Origin: Chimonanthus salicifolius
Lineage: Eukaryota > Streptophyta > Magnoliopsida > Laurales > Calycanthaceae
Direction of reading: 5' to 3'
Assembly (NCBI GenBank): GCA_013350335.1
Contig: CM023535.1
Location: 37,570,069 to 37,634,068, forward strand
DNA: 64,000 nt
Shown piece by piece: positions 22,901 through 35,330 of this stretch. The first letter of the stretch is position 1, and each line of letters opens with the position of its first letter. The notes under the pieces are model-generated. The model was not told the DNA's origin. It made no database searches and was given only the letters and a program-made list of their open reading frames with translations. The position numbers were made by a program, and so were the translations under genes.

Positions 22901-25900
22901 AGGGGTTTAGGGTTTTAGGGGTTAAGTGTTTCAGGGCTTAGGGTTTTAGGGTTTATGGTTTAGGGTTTAGGGTTTAGGGTTTTAGGGTTTTAGGAATTTG
23001 GTTTTAGGTTTTAGGGTTTTAGTGTTTTAGGGGTTTAGGGTTTTAGGGGTTTCAGGGCTTAGGGTTCTAGCGTTTAGGGTTTAGGGTTTTTCGGTTTTTG
23101 CATTTTAGGGTTTTTGGGTTAAAGGTTTAGGATTTTAGGGTTTTAGGGTTTAAGGTTTAGGATTTTAGAGTTTTAGGGTTTAGAGATTAGAGTTTAGTGT
23201 TTAGGATTTTAGGGTTTTAGGGGTTTAGGGTTTAGGGTTTAGGATTTAGGGTTTAGGGTTTAGGTTTTAGGGTTTAGGATTTTAGGGTTTTAGGGTTTTA
23301 GGGTTTTAGGGTTTAGGGTTTTAGGGTTTTAGGGTTTTAGGGTTTAGGGTTTAGGGTTTTAGGGTTTTAGACTTTAGGGTTTTAGGGTTTTAGGTGTTTA
23401 GGGTTTAGGAATTAGTGCTTAGGGTTTTGGGGTTTTAGGGTTTTCGGGTTTAGGGTTTTAGGGTTTTAGGGGTTTAGTGTTTAGAGTTTAGGGTTGAGGA
23501 TTTAGAGTTTAGTGTTAAGGGTTCTAAGCTTTTAGGGTTTACGGTAGGGTTTTAGCGTTTTGGGGTTTAGGGTTTAGGGTTTAAGGGATTTGGGTTTCTA
23601 CGGTTTTAGGGGTTTAGGATTTAGTGTTTTAGGGTTTTAAGGTTTTAGGGGTTTAGGGTTTAGGTTTTAGTGTTTAGGGTTTAGGGTTTAGGATTTAGGA
23701 TTTAGGGTTTAGGGTTTTATGGTTTAAATATTTTAGGGTTTAGGGTTTAGGATTTTAGGTCTTAAGGGTTTTAGGGTTTAGGGTTTAGGGTTTTAGGGTT
23801 TTAGGGGTTCAGTGTTTTAGGTTTTAGGATTTTAGGGTTTTTAGGGGTATAGGGTTTTAGGGTTTAGCATTTAGGATTTTAGGGTTTGGGGTTTTAGGGT
23901 TTTAGGGTTTTAGGGATTAGGGTTTATGGATTAGGGTTTAGGGTTAGGGTTCAGGGTTCAGGGTTTAGGGTTTAGGGTTTAGGGTCTCAGGTTAAGGGTT
24001 TTTGGGTAGGGTTTGAGGGTTTAGGGTTTAGGGTTTAGGGTTTAGGTTTAGGGTTTCGGGTTTTAGGGTTTTTGGGGTTTTAGAATTTATGGTTTAGGGG
24101 TTTAGGCTTTTAAGGTTATAGGGTTTTAGTAATTTTGGCTTTAAGGTTTAGGGTTTAGGATTTAGGGTTTTAGGGGTTTAGGGTTTAGGTTTCTGTGTTT
24201 TGGGTTTAGGGTTTAGGTTTTAGGGTTTAGGGTTTTAGGGTTTAGGGTTTAGGGTTTTAGTGTTTTAGGGTTTAGTTTTTATGGTTTACGTTTTAGGGTT
24301 TCGGGTTTAGCATTTTAGGGTTTAGGGTAGGGTTTTAGGGTTTAGAGTTTAGGGTTTTGAGGTTTTAGGGTTTTAGGGCTTGAGGGTTTACGTTTTAGGG
24401 TTTTAGGGTTTAGGGGTTTAGGGTTTTAGGGTTATAGGGTTTTAGTATTTTGGCTTAAGGGTTTAGGGTTTAGGGTTTAGGGTTTAGGGTTTAGGGTTTT
24501 AGGGATTTAGAGTTTAGGCTTTAGGGTTTAGGTTTTAGGGTTTAGAGTTGTAGGGTTTTAGGGTTTTTGGATTTTTGGGATTTTGGGTTTAGGGTTTAGG
24601 GTTTAGGTTTTAGGTTTTAGGGATTAGGGTATTAGGGTTTAGGGTTTTGGGGTTTTAGGGTTCTAGGTTTAGGGTTTTAGGGCTTTAGGGGTTTAGTGGT
24701 TAGGGTTTTTTAGGGTTTTAGATTTTCGGATTTTAGGATTTAGGGTTTAGGGTTTGGGGTTTTAAGGTTTCAGTGTCCTAGGTTTGGAGAAGTTTTTAGG
24801 GTTTTAGGGTTTTAGGATTTTAGGGTTTTAGGGTTTAGGGTTTAGGTTTTAGGGTTTAGGATTTAAGGTTTCGGGTTTAAGGTTTTAGGTTTTAGGGTTT
24901 AGGTTTTAGGGTTTAGGATTTAAGTTTTCGGGTTTAAGGTTTTAGGGTTTAGGGTTTTAGGGTTTTAGGATTTTGGGTTTAGGGTTTACGTTTTAGGGTT
25001 TCAAGTTTAAGGTTTTAGGGTTTAGGGTAGGGTTTGAGGGTTTAGGGTAGGGTTTTAGGGTTTAGGGTGGGGTTTTAGGGTTTAGGGTTTAGGGTTAGGG
25101 TTTTAGGGTTTAGGGTTTAGGGGTTTAGGGTTTTAGGGTTATAGGGTTTTAGTGATTTTGGTTTAGGGGTTTAGGGTTTAGGGTTTAGGGTTTTAGGGTT
25201 TAGGGGGTTTTAGGTTTAGGTTTTAGGGGGTTTAGGGTTTAGGGTTTTGGTTTAGGTTTTAGGTTTAGGGTTTTAGGGTTTTAGTGTTTTAGGTTTTGGG
25301 CTTTAAGGTTTTAGGGGTTTAGTGTTTAGGGTTTAGGGTTAAGGATTTTAAGGTTTTAGGGTTTTCGGATTTTAGTGTTTAGTGTAGTTTTTAGGGTTTT
25401 AGGATTTTATGGTTTTAGGTTTAGGTTTAGGGTTTAGGTTTTAGGGTTTAGGGTTTAGGGTTTAGGGTTTCGGTTTAAGGTTTTAGGGTTTAGGGTTTTA
25501 GGATTTTAGGGTTTAGGTTTTAGTATTTTTGGATTTAGGGCTTAGGGGTTTAGGGTTTTAGGGTTATAGGGTTTTATCGATTTTGGCTTGAGGGTGTAGG
25601 GTTTAGGGTTTTAGGGGTTTAGGGTCTAGGTTGTAGGGTTTAGGGTTTAGGGATTAGGGTTTGGGGTTTAATGGTTTTACATGTTTAGGGTTTTTGCGTT
25701 TAAGGTTTTACGGTTTACGGTTTAGGGTTAAGTATTATGGTCTAGAGTTTTAGGGTTTAGGGTTTAATGGTTTTATGGGTTTAGGATTTTTGGGTTTAGG
25801 GTTTTAGGGTTTAGGGTTTAGGGTTAGGGATTATAGTTTAGAGTTTTAGGGTTTTAGGGGTTTAGGGTAATAGGAGTTTAGGGTTTAGGGTTTAGGGTTT

Positions 25901-28900
25901 AATCGTATTATAGGTTTTGGGTTTATGGGTTTAAGGTTTTACAGTTTAGGGTTTAGGGTTAAGGATTATGGTTTAGAGTTTTAGGGTTTAGGGTTTAATG
26001 GTTTTACGGGTTTAGGGTTTTTGGGTTTAGGGTTTTAGGGTTTAGGGTTTAGGGTTAAGGATTATGGTTTAGAGTTTTAGGGTTTTAGGGTTGAGGGTTG
26101 TAGGGGTTTAGGGTTTTAGGGTTTTAGGGGTTTAGGGTTTAGGGTTTTAGGGTTTTAGGGTTAAGAGTTTAGGGTTTAGGGTTCTAGGTTTTAAGGGTTT
26201 AGGGTTTTGGGTTTTATGGTTTTAGGGTAGGGTTAAAGGGATTTAGGGTTTTAGGGGTTTGGTGTTTAGGGTTTAGGGTTTAGGCTTTAGTGTTTTGGGT
26301 TTAGGGTTTAGTGTTTAGGGTGTATGGTTTATGGTTTTAGGGTTTAAGGATTTGGGGTTTAGTGTTTAGATTTTTAGGGTTGTAGGTGTTTAGGGTTTTA
26401 GGGGTTTAGGGTTTTTAGGTTTTAGGGTTTTAGGGTTTAGGATTTACGGTTTAGGGTTTTAGGGTTTCGGGCTTAGGGTTTTAGGGGTTAAGGGTTAAGG
26501 GTTTAGGGTTTAGGGTTTTGGGTTTTGGGTTTTAGGGGTTTAGGGTTTTGGGTTTTAGGGGTTTAGGGTTTAGGGTTTAGGTTTGAGGCTTTGGTGTTTA
26601 AGGTTTCAAGGGTTTTAGTGGTTTAGGGTTTAGTGGTTTACAGTTTAGGGTCTAGGGTTTAGGATTTTAAGGTTTTAGGATTTTTGGGTTTTTAAGGGTT
26701 AGGGGTTTTTGGGATTAGGATTTATGGTTTTACGGTTTAGGGTTTAGGGTGTTATGGTTTTGGGGGTTTAGGGTTTTAGAGTTTCAGGGTTTTGGGTGTA
26801 TTGTTTAGGATTTAGGGTTTAGGGTTTTTGGGTTTAGGGTTTTAGGGGTTTTGGGTATTAGGGTTTTAGGGGTTTAGGGTTTTAGGGTTTCAGGGCTTTT
26901 TGGTTTTAGGGTTTTGGGTTTTAGGGTTTAGGTTTTAGGGTTTTAGGGATTAGGGATTAGGGATTGGGGTTTAGGGTTTGGGGTTTAGGTTTTAGTGTTA
27001 GGGTTTAGGGTTTAGGGTTTAGGGTTTAGGGATTAGGGTTAGGATTTTAGTGTTAAGGGTTTGGGGTTTAGGTTTTACGGTTTTAAGGTTTAGGGTTCTA
27101 GGGTTTTAGGGTTTAGGATTTAGAGTTTAGATTTTAGGGTTTAGGTTTAGGGTTTGGGGTTTTAGGGTTTTAGGGTTTAGGATGTAGGGTTTTTTGGGTT
27201 TTAGGGTTTTAGGATTTAGGGTTTAGCTTTTAGATTTTAGGGTTTAGGTTTAGGGGTTAGGGTTTAAGGTTTTAGGGCTTTAGGGTTTAGGGTTTAGGCT
27301 TTTTTGGGTTTTAGGGTTTTAAGGTTTGAGGTAGGGTTTTAGGATTTAAGGTTTTTGGGTTTTAGGGTTTATGGTTTTATAGTTTTTGGGGTTTAGGGTT
27401 TAGGGCTTAGGGTTTAGGTTTTTGGGTTTAGGGTTTAGGATTTAGTGTTTAGGGTTGAAGGGTTTAAGGGTTTTTGGGGTTAAGGTTTTAGGGTTTAGGG
27501 TTTTTAGGTTTTGGGGTTTTAGGGTTTAGGGTTTAGGGTTTTTGGGTTTGAGGGATTAGGGTTTAGGATTTTAGGGTTTTACGGTTTTTGGATTTAGAGT
27601 TTAGGGTTAGGGTTAAGTGTTTAGTGTTTAGGGTTTAGGGTTTTAGGTGTTTAGGGGTTTAGGGTTTAGGGTTTTAGGATTTTAGGGGTTTCGGGTTTAG
27701 GGTGTAGGGTTTAGGGTTTAGGGTTTAGGTTTAAGCGTTTAGGGTTTTAGAGTATTTGGGTTTAGGGTTTTAGGGTTTTAGGGTCTTAGGTTTAGGATTT
27801 TAGGGTTTTAGGGCTTTATGTTTAGGGTTTAGGGTTTAGAGTTTAGGGTTTAGAGTTTTAGGGTTTTAGTGTTTTAGGGTTTTAGGGTTTAGGGTTTAGG
27901 GTTTCAGGGTTTTAGAGTTTAGGGAGGGTTTAGGGTTTTAGGGTTTTAGAGTTTTAGGGTTTAGGGTATAGGGTTTAGGGTTTTAGGGTTTAGGGTATGG
28001 TAATAGGGTTTAGGGTTTAGGGTTTTAGGGTTTTCGGGTTTAGGTTTTTGGGTTTTAGGGTTTAGGGTTTGCGGGTTTAGGGTTTTAGAGTTACAGGGTT
28101 TTGGTGATTTTGGCTTTAGGGTTATGGTTTAGTGTTTAGGGTTTTTCGGTTGTAGGGGTTTAGGGTTTAGGGATTAGGTCTAAGGGTTTAGGGTTTTAGG
28201 GTTTAGGTTTTAGGTTTTAGGTTTTTGGGTTTTAGGATTTTATGGTTTGAGGGGTTTAGGGTTTTAGGGTTTAGGTTTTAGGTTTTAGGTTTTTGGGTTT
28301 TAGGATTTTATGGTTTGAGGGGTTTAGGGTTTTAGGGTTTAGGGTTTTAGAGTTTAGGGGTTTAGGGTTTAGGGTTTATGGTCTAGATTTAAGGGTTTAG
28401 GGTTTTAGATTTTACGGTTGAGTGTTTTAGGGTTTAGGGTTTAGTGAGTAGGGTTTTAGGATTTTAGGGGTTTAGGTTATGTGTTTAGGGTTTGAGGTTT
28501 AGGGTTTTAGGGGTTTGGGGTTTTTGGGTTTAGGGTTTAGGGTTTAAGGTTTAGGGTTTTGGGTTTAGGTTTAAGGGTTTAGGGTTTTAGGTTTTTAAGG
28601 ATTTAGTTGTTTAGGTTTAAGGGTTTAGGGTTTTAGGTTTTTAGGGATTTAGTGGTTTATGGTTTAGGATTAAGGGTTTAGGGTTTCAGGGTTCAGGGTT
28701 TAGAGTTTAGGGTTTAATGATTTTAAGGTTTTAGGGTTTAGTGTTTTAGGGTTTTAGTGTTTTAGGGTTTAGGGTTTAGAGTTAGGGTTTAGAGTTTTAA
28801 GGTTTTAGTGTTTTAGGGTTTTAGGGTTTAGGGTTTAAGGTTTCAAGGTTTTAGCGTTTAGGGTTTTAGGGTTTAGGGTTTAGGGTTTTAGGGTTTAGGG

Positions 28901-30252
28901 TATGGTAATAGGGTTTAGGGTTTATTGTTTTAGGGCTTTTGGGTTTAGGTTTTAGGTTTTAGGGTTTAGCGTTTTAGAGTTATAGGGTTTAGAGTTTTAA
29001 GGTTTTAGTGTTTTAGGGTTTTAGGGTTTAGGGTTTAAGGTTTCAAGGTTTTAGCGTTTAGGGTTTTAGGGTTTAGGGTTTAGGGTTTTAGGGTTTAGGG
29101 TATGGTAATAGGGTTTAGGGTTTATTGTTTTAGGGCTTTTGGGTTTAGGTTTTAGGTTTTAGGGTTTAGCGTTTTAGAGTTATAGGGTTTTGGTGATTTT
29201 GGCGTTAGGGTTATGGTTTAGGGTTTAGGGTTTTTGGGTTATAGGGATTTAGGGTTGAGGGATTAGGTCTAAGGGTTAAGGGTTTTTGGGGTTTAGTGTT
29301 TAGGTTTTAGGTTTTAGGTTTTTGGGTTTTAGGATTTTATGGTTTTAGGGGTTTAGGGTTTAGGGTTTTAGAGTTTAGGGGTTTAGGGTTTATGGTCTAG
29401 ATTTTAGGGTTTAGGGTTTTAGGTTTTTACGGTTGAGTGTTTTAGGGTTTAGGGTTTAGTGAGTAGGGTTTTAGGATTTTAAGGGTTTAGGTTATGTGTT
29501 TAGGGTTTGAAGTTTAGGGTTTTAGGGGTTTGGGGTTTTTGGGTTTGGGGTTTAAGGTTTAGGGTTTTGGGTTTAGGTTTAAGGGTTTAGGGTTTTAGGT
29601 TTTTAGGGATTTAGTGGTTTAGGTTTAAGGGTTTAGGGTTTTAGGTTTTTAGGGATTTAGTGGTTTATGGTTTAGGATTAAGGGTTTAGGGTTCAGGGTT
29701 CAGGGTTTAGGGTTTAGGGTTTTATGATTTTAAGGTTTTAGGGTTTAGTGTTTTAGGGTTTTAGTGTTTTAGGGTTTAGGGTTTAGAGTTAGGGTTTAGA
29801 GTTTTAGGGTTTTAGTGTTTTAGGGTTTTAGGGTTTAGGGTTTAGGGTTTCAGGGTTTTAGCCTTTAGGGTTTTTGGGTTTTTGGGTTTTAGGGTTTTTG
29901 GGTTTAGGTTTTTTGGTTTTAGGGTTTAGGGTTTTAGAGTTATAGGGTTTTGGTGATTTTGGCGTTAGGGTTATGGTTTAGGGTTTAGGGTTTTTGGGTT
30001 TTAGGGGTTTAAGATTTAGGGATTAGGTCTAAGGGTTTAGGGTTTTGGGTTTTTGGAGTTTAGGGTTTAGGGTTTTATGGTTTTAGGGGTTTAGGGTTTT
30101 AGGGTTTAGGGTTTTAGAGTTTAGGGGTTTAGGGTTTATGGTCTAGATTTTAGGGTTTTAGGGTCGAGTGTTTTAGGGTTTAGGGTTTTGTGTTTAGGGT
30201 TTTAGGATTTTAGGGGTTTAGGGTTTGAGTTTTAGGGTTTTAGAGGTTTAGG
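22901..30252 (+). repeat. Degenerate telomere-like array, TTTAGGG sense
   Basis: About 7.3 kb of mixed TTTAGGG and TTTTAGGG units with many point changes and short variant blocks. The G-rich strand runs 5' to 3' toward higher positions. Heavy degeneration and the flanks show it is interstitial, not a live telomere. No gene is present. It contains local duplications, for example at 28791-29190. Confidence 0.95.
28791..29190 (+). repeat. 200-bp tandem duplication inside telomere-like array
   Basis: A block starting GAGTTTTAAGG and containing the rare string GGGTATGGTAATAGGG is repeated with an offset of 199-200 bp and almost no change, while the surrounding units are diverged. This is a recent local duplication. 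Confidence 0.75.
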
Positions 30253-30620
30253 GCTATAGCAAGTTCAGTGGACATTTATTGTGCTAAAGTGCTAGTAACA
30301 GATGTGAAGGCAGTAGATACAAGAGAGTAGAATGTTCCCAAATTAAATAATGCATAAGCATATGAACTACAAACTACTGCCATACCTTGAATCACTGAAT
30401 GATCCATTGTCTCTGGAGGAGAAATCGTAGCATTTAGCTTTCCCGATTCTGTCAGAGTAGGTGTCCTTCTTGTCGGGTCATGTGCTTTAGGTCCCTGTGG
30501 CTGAGCTGATCGAGTTAGATGACGGAAGGGACCCCTGAAGTGAGTAGACTTATAGTTCTGAGGACACTCTCTTTTGAAATGCCCCTGCTGACCACACTGG
30601 AAACAGGAACTGCTAGTAGA
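30253..30620 (-). pseudogene. Ty3/gypsy Gag zinc knuckle to protease fragment
   Basis: The minus strand is open from 30619 to a TAA at 30276-30278. It begins with a CCHC zinc knuckle, CFQCGQQGHFKREC, then a Pro/Thr-rich linker and a decayed protease start (ALFNLGTFYSLVS, where gypsy elements have the form ALFDTGA-HSFIS; the catalytic Asp is Asn). The frame resumes after the stop as MSTELAI. It is a truncated piece of a Ty3/gypsy polyprotein, wedged between the telomere-like array and the TGTAACGG end of the next element. It has no start codon and is inactive. Confidence 0.75.
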
Positions 30621-33600
30621 TGTAACGGCCCAGAATTTGTAAATTAATATAAAGGTGAATATTATTTATTTTAATGATGGAAATTGGGAAAATTGATGGA
30701 ATAAATGGTAAATGGACCAAAATTTGGACAAGGGCCCAAGTAGGGCCCAATAGACTATGGATTGGATTTAAATTTATTTAAGGGGTCAATAATGGTCAAT
30801 TGGGCCAAGGATGGTCAAATTGGGTCCAATACCCATTTGAGACCCAATGGGTCAAGATAATGTAAGCTCTAAGATAAATGGGTAAGGATAAATGTAATTG
30901 GGCCATGGGCCCAATGGTGATACAACTAGTGGGAATGGGCTTAATGAAATTTAAATCACCTAAGTTAGTGATAAATTGACCAAGGTGGCATGGTACAATG
31001 GGACCCACCTCCACCTCACCAAGTGAGGTGGCGTGTGGACCAAGAATTGGTAGGGCCGGCCACCATGGTTGACTTGGTCAACCATGGGTGGATTTCATAG
31101 AGGGAATTTAATGGAATTAAATTAGGTGAGAATTAATTAACTTAACCTAATGATCAAATTAATTAAATTAACTAAACTAATCTAATCATGGTCAAAGGGG
31201 TCAAAAGAGGGGAGACCAAAACAATCCTATCTTCAAACACCAAAAACATTGGGACTTGATGGTGGTTGGGTCATAAAGCATAAAGCATGATAAAGATCTT
31301 GTGTGGTTGGTGGGAAATAAATGGCAAAGTGTAGCTTAAGATAAGCCTCATTTCTTTTCCCCATCTCTTATCCTCTCCTCATTTTACTCTCCCCATTTTT
31401 CACTCTACCATTGCCGTCCTACATCCAAGGAAAAGAGAAGAAGAAAACCAAGGAGAAAAGAAGAAGAGAAGAAGAGAAGAAAGGGCTAAGCTTGGGCCCT
31501 CCACCTCAAGGCCAAGGAAGCTAGACATCTCTTTATCCTCTTCTCCCTTCTCTCTCAAATCAAACCCTACCGTGGCCAAACCCAATCTTGGGGGTTTTCA
31601 CCATTGATCAAGAATTTTAGCCAACCAACAAAGGAGAAGGAGAAGAAAGAAGGTTAAGGAAGCCGACGGGAGTAACGAAAGTCGGAGGAGGCGTCGGATC
31701 GTAAGTATTTTTCTAAACAAGAGAATAAATTTTTCTTAGGTTTTAAGAGGATATGAAATCCATTTTTTTTTGGATTTAGAGGTGGCCAAAACATCATGGC
31801 CTTGGATCTCAAATCCATTTCATGGAAGGATGAATAAATGGACAAAATGGAAAGAAAAATTAGGTTAAGGAAAATAAATGGATTAAGGACATTATGTAAT
31901 TAAATTAATTAAACATGGGCATATGTGGATTTTTGAAGGATGCATTAAGGATTTTATGTATTAGAAATGTACTTAAGCATGGTAGGTGATTGATTTAATT
32001 CTTAGGGTTTATAAGAATGGAAGCCATGGAGGATGAGTTAGGGTTTTAAGATTTTAAATGATTGAATGTAGTAATTTTTGAAAGGATTTTAAATAAGGAA
32101 AATTCATGAAAATGCAAAGGGGTTTTATGGCCTTGAAAGGCATAGATGGGAATGAAGCATGAACCATGGGTTCGGCCATGGTGTATGGCCGAACCCTAGG
32201 TTATTGTCTTGTGAATTTAAATGGGTTTGGAAGGATGGAAGATGTGGAATGATGATGGATGTAAAAGAATGAAAAAAATAAAAATAAATGGGGAATGTTG
32301 GTGGTGTTGGTGGACCAATGTAAACCTAATGTTGATAGTTGTAATGGGAATGTGGCTAAGTTAATGGACTTAAATGTGATTAAAGAATGATGAATTAAAT
32401 GCATGGTTTAGGTTCTCTCAATGGAGGGACTTGTGATGAATCTAAAGTGTAACCAAGGACCAAGGAAAAAATGGGGATTTGGTTAAGTTGAAAGGGTTGA
32501 TTTTTAATGAACCCATGACCCATTGTTATGAGCCACTTCATGGTCTAAGTATGGGGATATATATTTATGTTTTAAATAAATGGAGGTTAGGTTAATTAAA
32601 TGGTTAATTGCTAATGTTCTTATGTCATGGTTAATGAGACATCAATGGACTCATTTTTGTGAACCAATGGATAGGCTAAGATTAAAGTCTACGGATATGC
32701 TTTAGCTAATGGGGATTAGGTTAAGATATGGTTATATCTCATGATTGGTGAGTGTATGGATCAATTATGAATAAAGGGAATGAGTGGATAATGGACTCAT
32801 TGTGGGTTAAATGAATGATGTAAACCCCATGGAAAGATTTGATGAATTGGGTATTTTGAACCCATGATCCATTAACCATTTAAAGGGTTAAGTATGGGGT
32901 TTTGTATGGGTTTAAAAGAATAAGGGTTAGGTTAATAAAAGGACTAATTTTATGATCACATGATATGGTTGCTAGGTCATTAACGGACCTAAGTTATGGA
33001 TCATTAATGGGTCTAATTTATGGATCCATTATAGACCATAATGTATATAGAAGAGGGAATGAATTATCCATGGAAGGGTAATGGCAAAACCGTAAATATT
33101 GGCCAAAATGAGGAAAACCCACTAAGACATGATGTATGGGCTTAGAAATGGTTAAAACATGGACTAATTGTTAATATGTAATAAGATACAGGACATCGCA
33201 AGCGGTACGTGGATCGGCGACCGGGTTTATCGGGCGGAAACGAAAGAAAGAACGCTAGTCGGTATTTGATAGGATTCCTAGCTTTTTGTAAGCCATGGAT
33301 TGAGTGATGGTCTCTTTGAATTAGTTTGGAAATTATATGGTTTGTTTTAAGATGGGTTTTGGATTTAGTATCATGTGATGTTTTCCTCTAATTTATTTTG
33401 GTAATCATGTGGTTGTTTTTAAGATGGGTTTTGGATTTTGGTATTATGTGATGGGTTTCCTTTGATTTATTTTGATAATCATGGCATTGTTTTTAAGATG
33501 GATTTTATGACTATGAGTTACATATATGACATGGCATATGACATCTACATCTCATGCATGGCATGGGAGGGATATGACAGGGGAAGGATGAAATGAAACC

Positions 33601-34473
33601 GGAGTCCATGCTCCGTCGGGGGGACCGATAAACAAGCATGGGGATATTTCGTATATGTATTATTATAACTTGATGAGGTTTTGCCATCAAGGGGGACCTT
33701 TGTAATTATGATACCTTGATGATGGTTCTTCCATCAAGGGGGATGCCTAGTGTGGATCGTATCTTGATGAGGCTTTTCCATCAAGAGGGTCATGGCACGA
33801 TGATGGTATGGATTTTATTTGGAACACTATGTATGGTTGAAAAAGTGACATTGTACAATGATGATGAGATTGATGGGTGGGATTCATGACATAGAACACC
33901 CATTGCATGACATTGCCCAAAGTGCATGGTTTTATTATAATATTATCTATATACTTTGTTATCACTAATCCATGTGTTAGCCCTACTCGGAGTCCTACTG
34001 GGCGCGTTGTCTAACGCCCTACTTCTACCCTAGCTGATGACACAGCAGATGCCGGAAGCGAAGGACGAGATGGGAGCCAAGCTGAGGAGATTGGGAAGAC
34101 GGGCTAGATAGTTTACTAATGTTTACTTTGGATAATGTAATTTGAAGTAGCTTAACTTGTCGGAAATGTAATAATGTAGATTACTTGCTATGTTTTGGAA
34201 ATTACTTTGGACATTATGATTTTGAGGATGTTTGGTGATTGAATGAATGTAACTTCCCTGCTATCTAAGAATTTGTAGGTTAGACTCTATTATAATTTTT
34301 CGCACTTGGTCTAAATGTTCCCCGATGCTTACTTCTACATGTGAACCGTTCTCCGTGGACTTCGTTCCACGTACACGTAGGGTTGGCCAGTTAATGGCCG
34401 GGCTTTAGAAGCTCGGACTTAACTCGTGTCGTGACGTCCGTGCCCTTTGTCACTCTTCTTAAAAAAAAAAATA
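30621..34473 (+). mobile_element. LTR-like segment A of an inverted retroelement pair
   Basis: Begins TGTAACGGCCCAGAATTTG and is matched in inverted orientation by 35297-39129, with perhaps 75-85% identity judged by eye. Shared landmarks include the GGCCGGCCACCATGG region (about 31050), a purine-rich stretch then a GTAAGT donor (31701), a GGGTTCGGCCAT/ATGGCCGAACCC palindrome (about 32168), a GC-rich block (about 33200), the CATCAAG hairpins (33669-33790) and the GTCGTGACGTCC end (about 34430). It is non-coding throughout. A decayed tRNA-Met primer-site complement (GGCTCTGATTT) sits at 34474. Whether it is a very long LTR or the non-coding interior of a LARD-type element is not settled. Confidence 0.65.
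33669..33790 (+). repeat. Three CATCAAG hairpin repeats in segment A
   Basis: Three short inverted repeats with stems TTGATG/CATCAA at about 33669-33691, 33714-33737 and 33763-33785, spaced about 45-50 bp apart. They correspond to the expanded hairpin array at 35894-36367 in segment B. Confidence 0.7.
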
Positions 34474-34549
34474 GGCTCTGATTTCGGTGGAAAGGGGCGG
34501 GCGTTAAAATAGAGACTGAAGGTCTCCAAAAGTTGGGTCTCAATCTCTT

Positions 34550-34774
34550 CTAAGGGCGAAATGCATTTCCCCTACCCTGACCTCTTTGGTTCCGTGTTTC
34601 ATTTCCATTCAAGAGTTGTTGTAAAATCGTAGTGACTATAGCTTGCACTAAGTTTTGCAGCTCGGGGGTTATCACTGGAATATTCACGCTATTCTGCGCT
34701 TCCTCCTGATGAGGTGGCTGTTGTACTTCTTCTTCCACACATGGGTTTTGTCGGGTTCTTCTCTTCGGAGGCAT
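34550..34774 (-). pseudogene. Ty3/gypsy Gag N-terminus
   Basis: Minus-strand frame from the methionine at 34774 (MPPKRRTRQNP), the usual start of plant Ty3/gypsy Gag proteins, followed by a Gln/Glu/Pro-rich stretch and a helical segment (LQNLVQAIVTTILQQLL). It is open for 74 codons and then stops where the inverted LTR-like segment begins. The rest of Gag and Pol is missing. The frame also runs upstream to 34855 but the MPPKRR methionine fits the family. Confidence 0.7.
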
Positions 34775-34956
34775 TTTCCTAAACCCAAAAAAAAAAACAT
34801 TCATTGGCTTAGTATACTTCCTCAAAAAGTCATTCAAACTTCTATCATAATACAAAGATTGTTAGGGTTAAATTAAACCCTTTAAAATAACAAAATGTAG
34901 TCACAACCCTTTACAAAATAACCCTCTTTGAATGACCTTTCTTACTACTCCCCAGC

Positions 34957-35330
34957 CTAGTCTTCCGTAAAAGACCCTGCATCATCCTCAAACACAAAGG
35001 AACTGTCAGGGCACGACATCGACATGTGACCCAGTACTCCACATGTCAAACAAGGTATTATCCCTGGTCCTCCAATATAAGGACAGTTAGTCCTTTCCTT
35101 CCCGTGTCCATGCAGTCCACAAACCGGGCATACCACTTCAAGAGGGTAGGGCAGTATGTACAGTTGTGCCCAACTTGGTTGCACAACTCGCACATATAAT
35201 CGGGTTCTATTTCCCTTACCGACTCTCTTATCATCGGAAAGTCTTCCACATTCTCTTCAGGAAGAGATGCTAAATCCTCTTCACCAAAATCAGAGTCTAT
35301 TTTTTTTTTTTTGAAAATAACGAGTGACAA
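34957..35330 (-). pseudogene. Three-zinc-knuckle protein remnant, frameshifted
   Basis: Two overlapping minus-strand frames (35330-35058 and 35193-34957) look like one protein split by a frameshift near 35170-35190. The first holds an acidic N-terminus and CELCNQVGHNCTYC. The second holds CPVCGLHGHGKERTNC and CLTCGVLGHMSMSC. The first and third fit the CX2CX4HX4C knuckle spacing; the second is longer before its last Cys. The frame opens within an A-tract next to segment B and lies upstream of the Gag start. It may be an extra ORF of the retroelement or captured sequence. I recognise no named family. Confidence 0.55.

Noticed and set aside
22901..30252. A true chromosome end
   Set aside because: Units are heavily mutated, the array is flanked on both sides by other DNA, and the G-strand runs into a retroelement, so it is interstitial.
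30796..33965. Minus- and plus-strand frames of 60-110 codons in the LTR-like segments
   Set aside because: They are not conserved between segments A and B and carry no recognisable domain.
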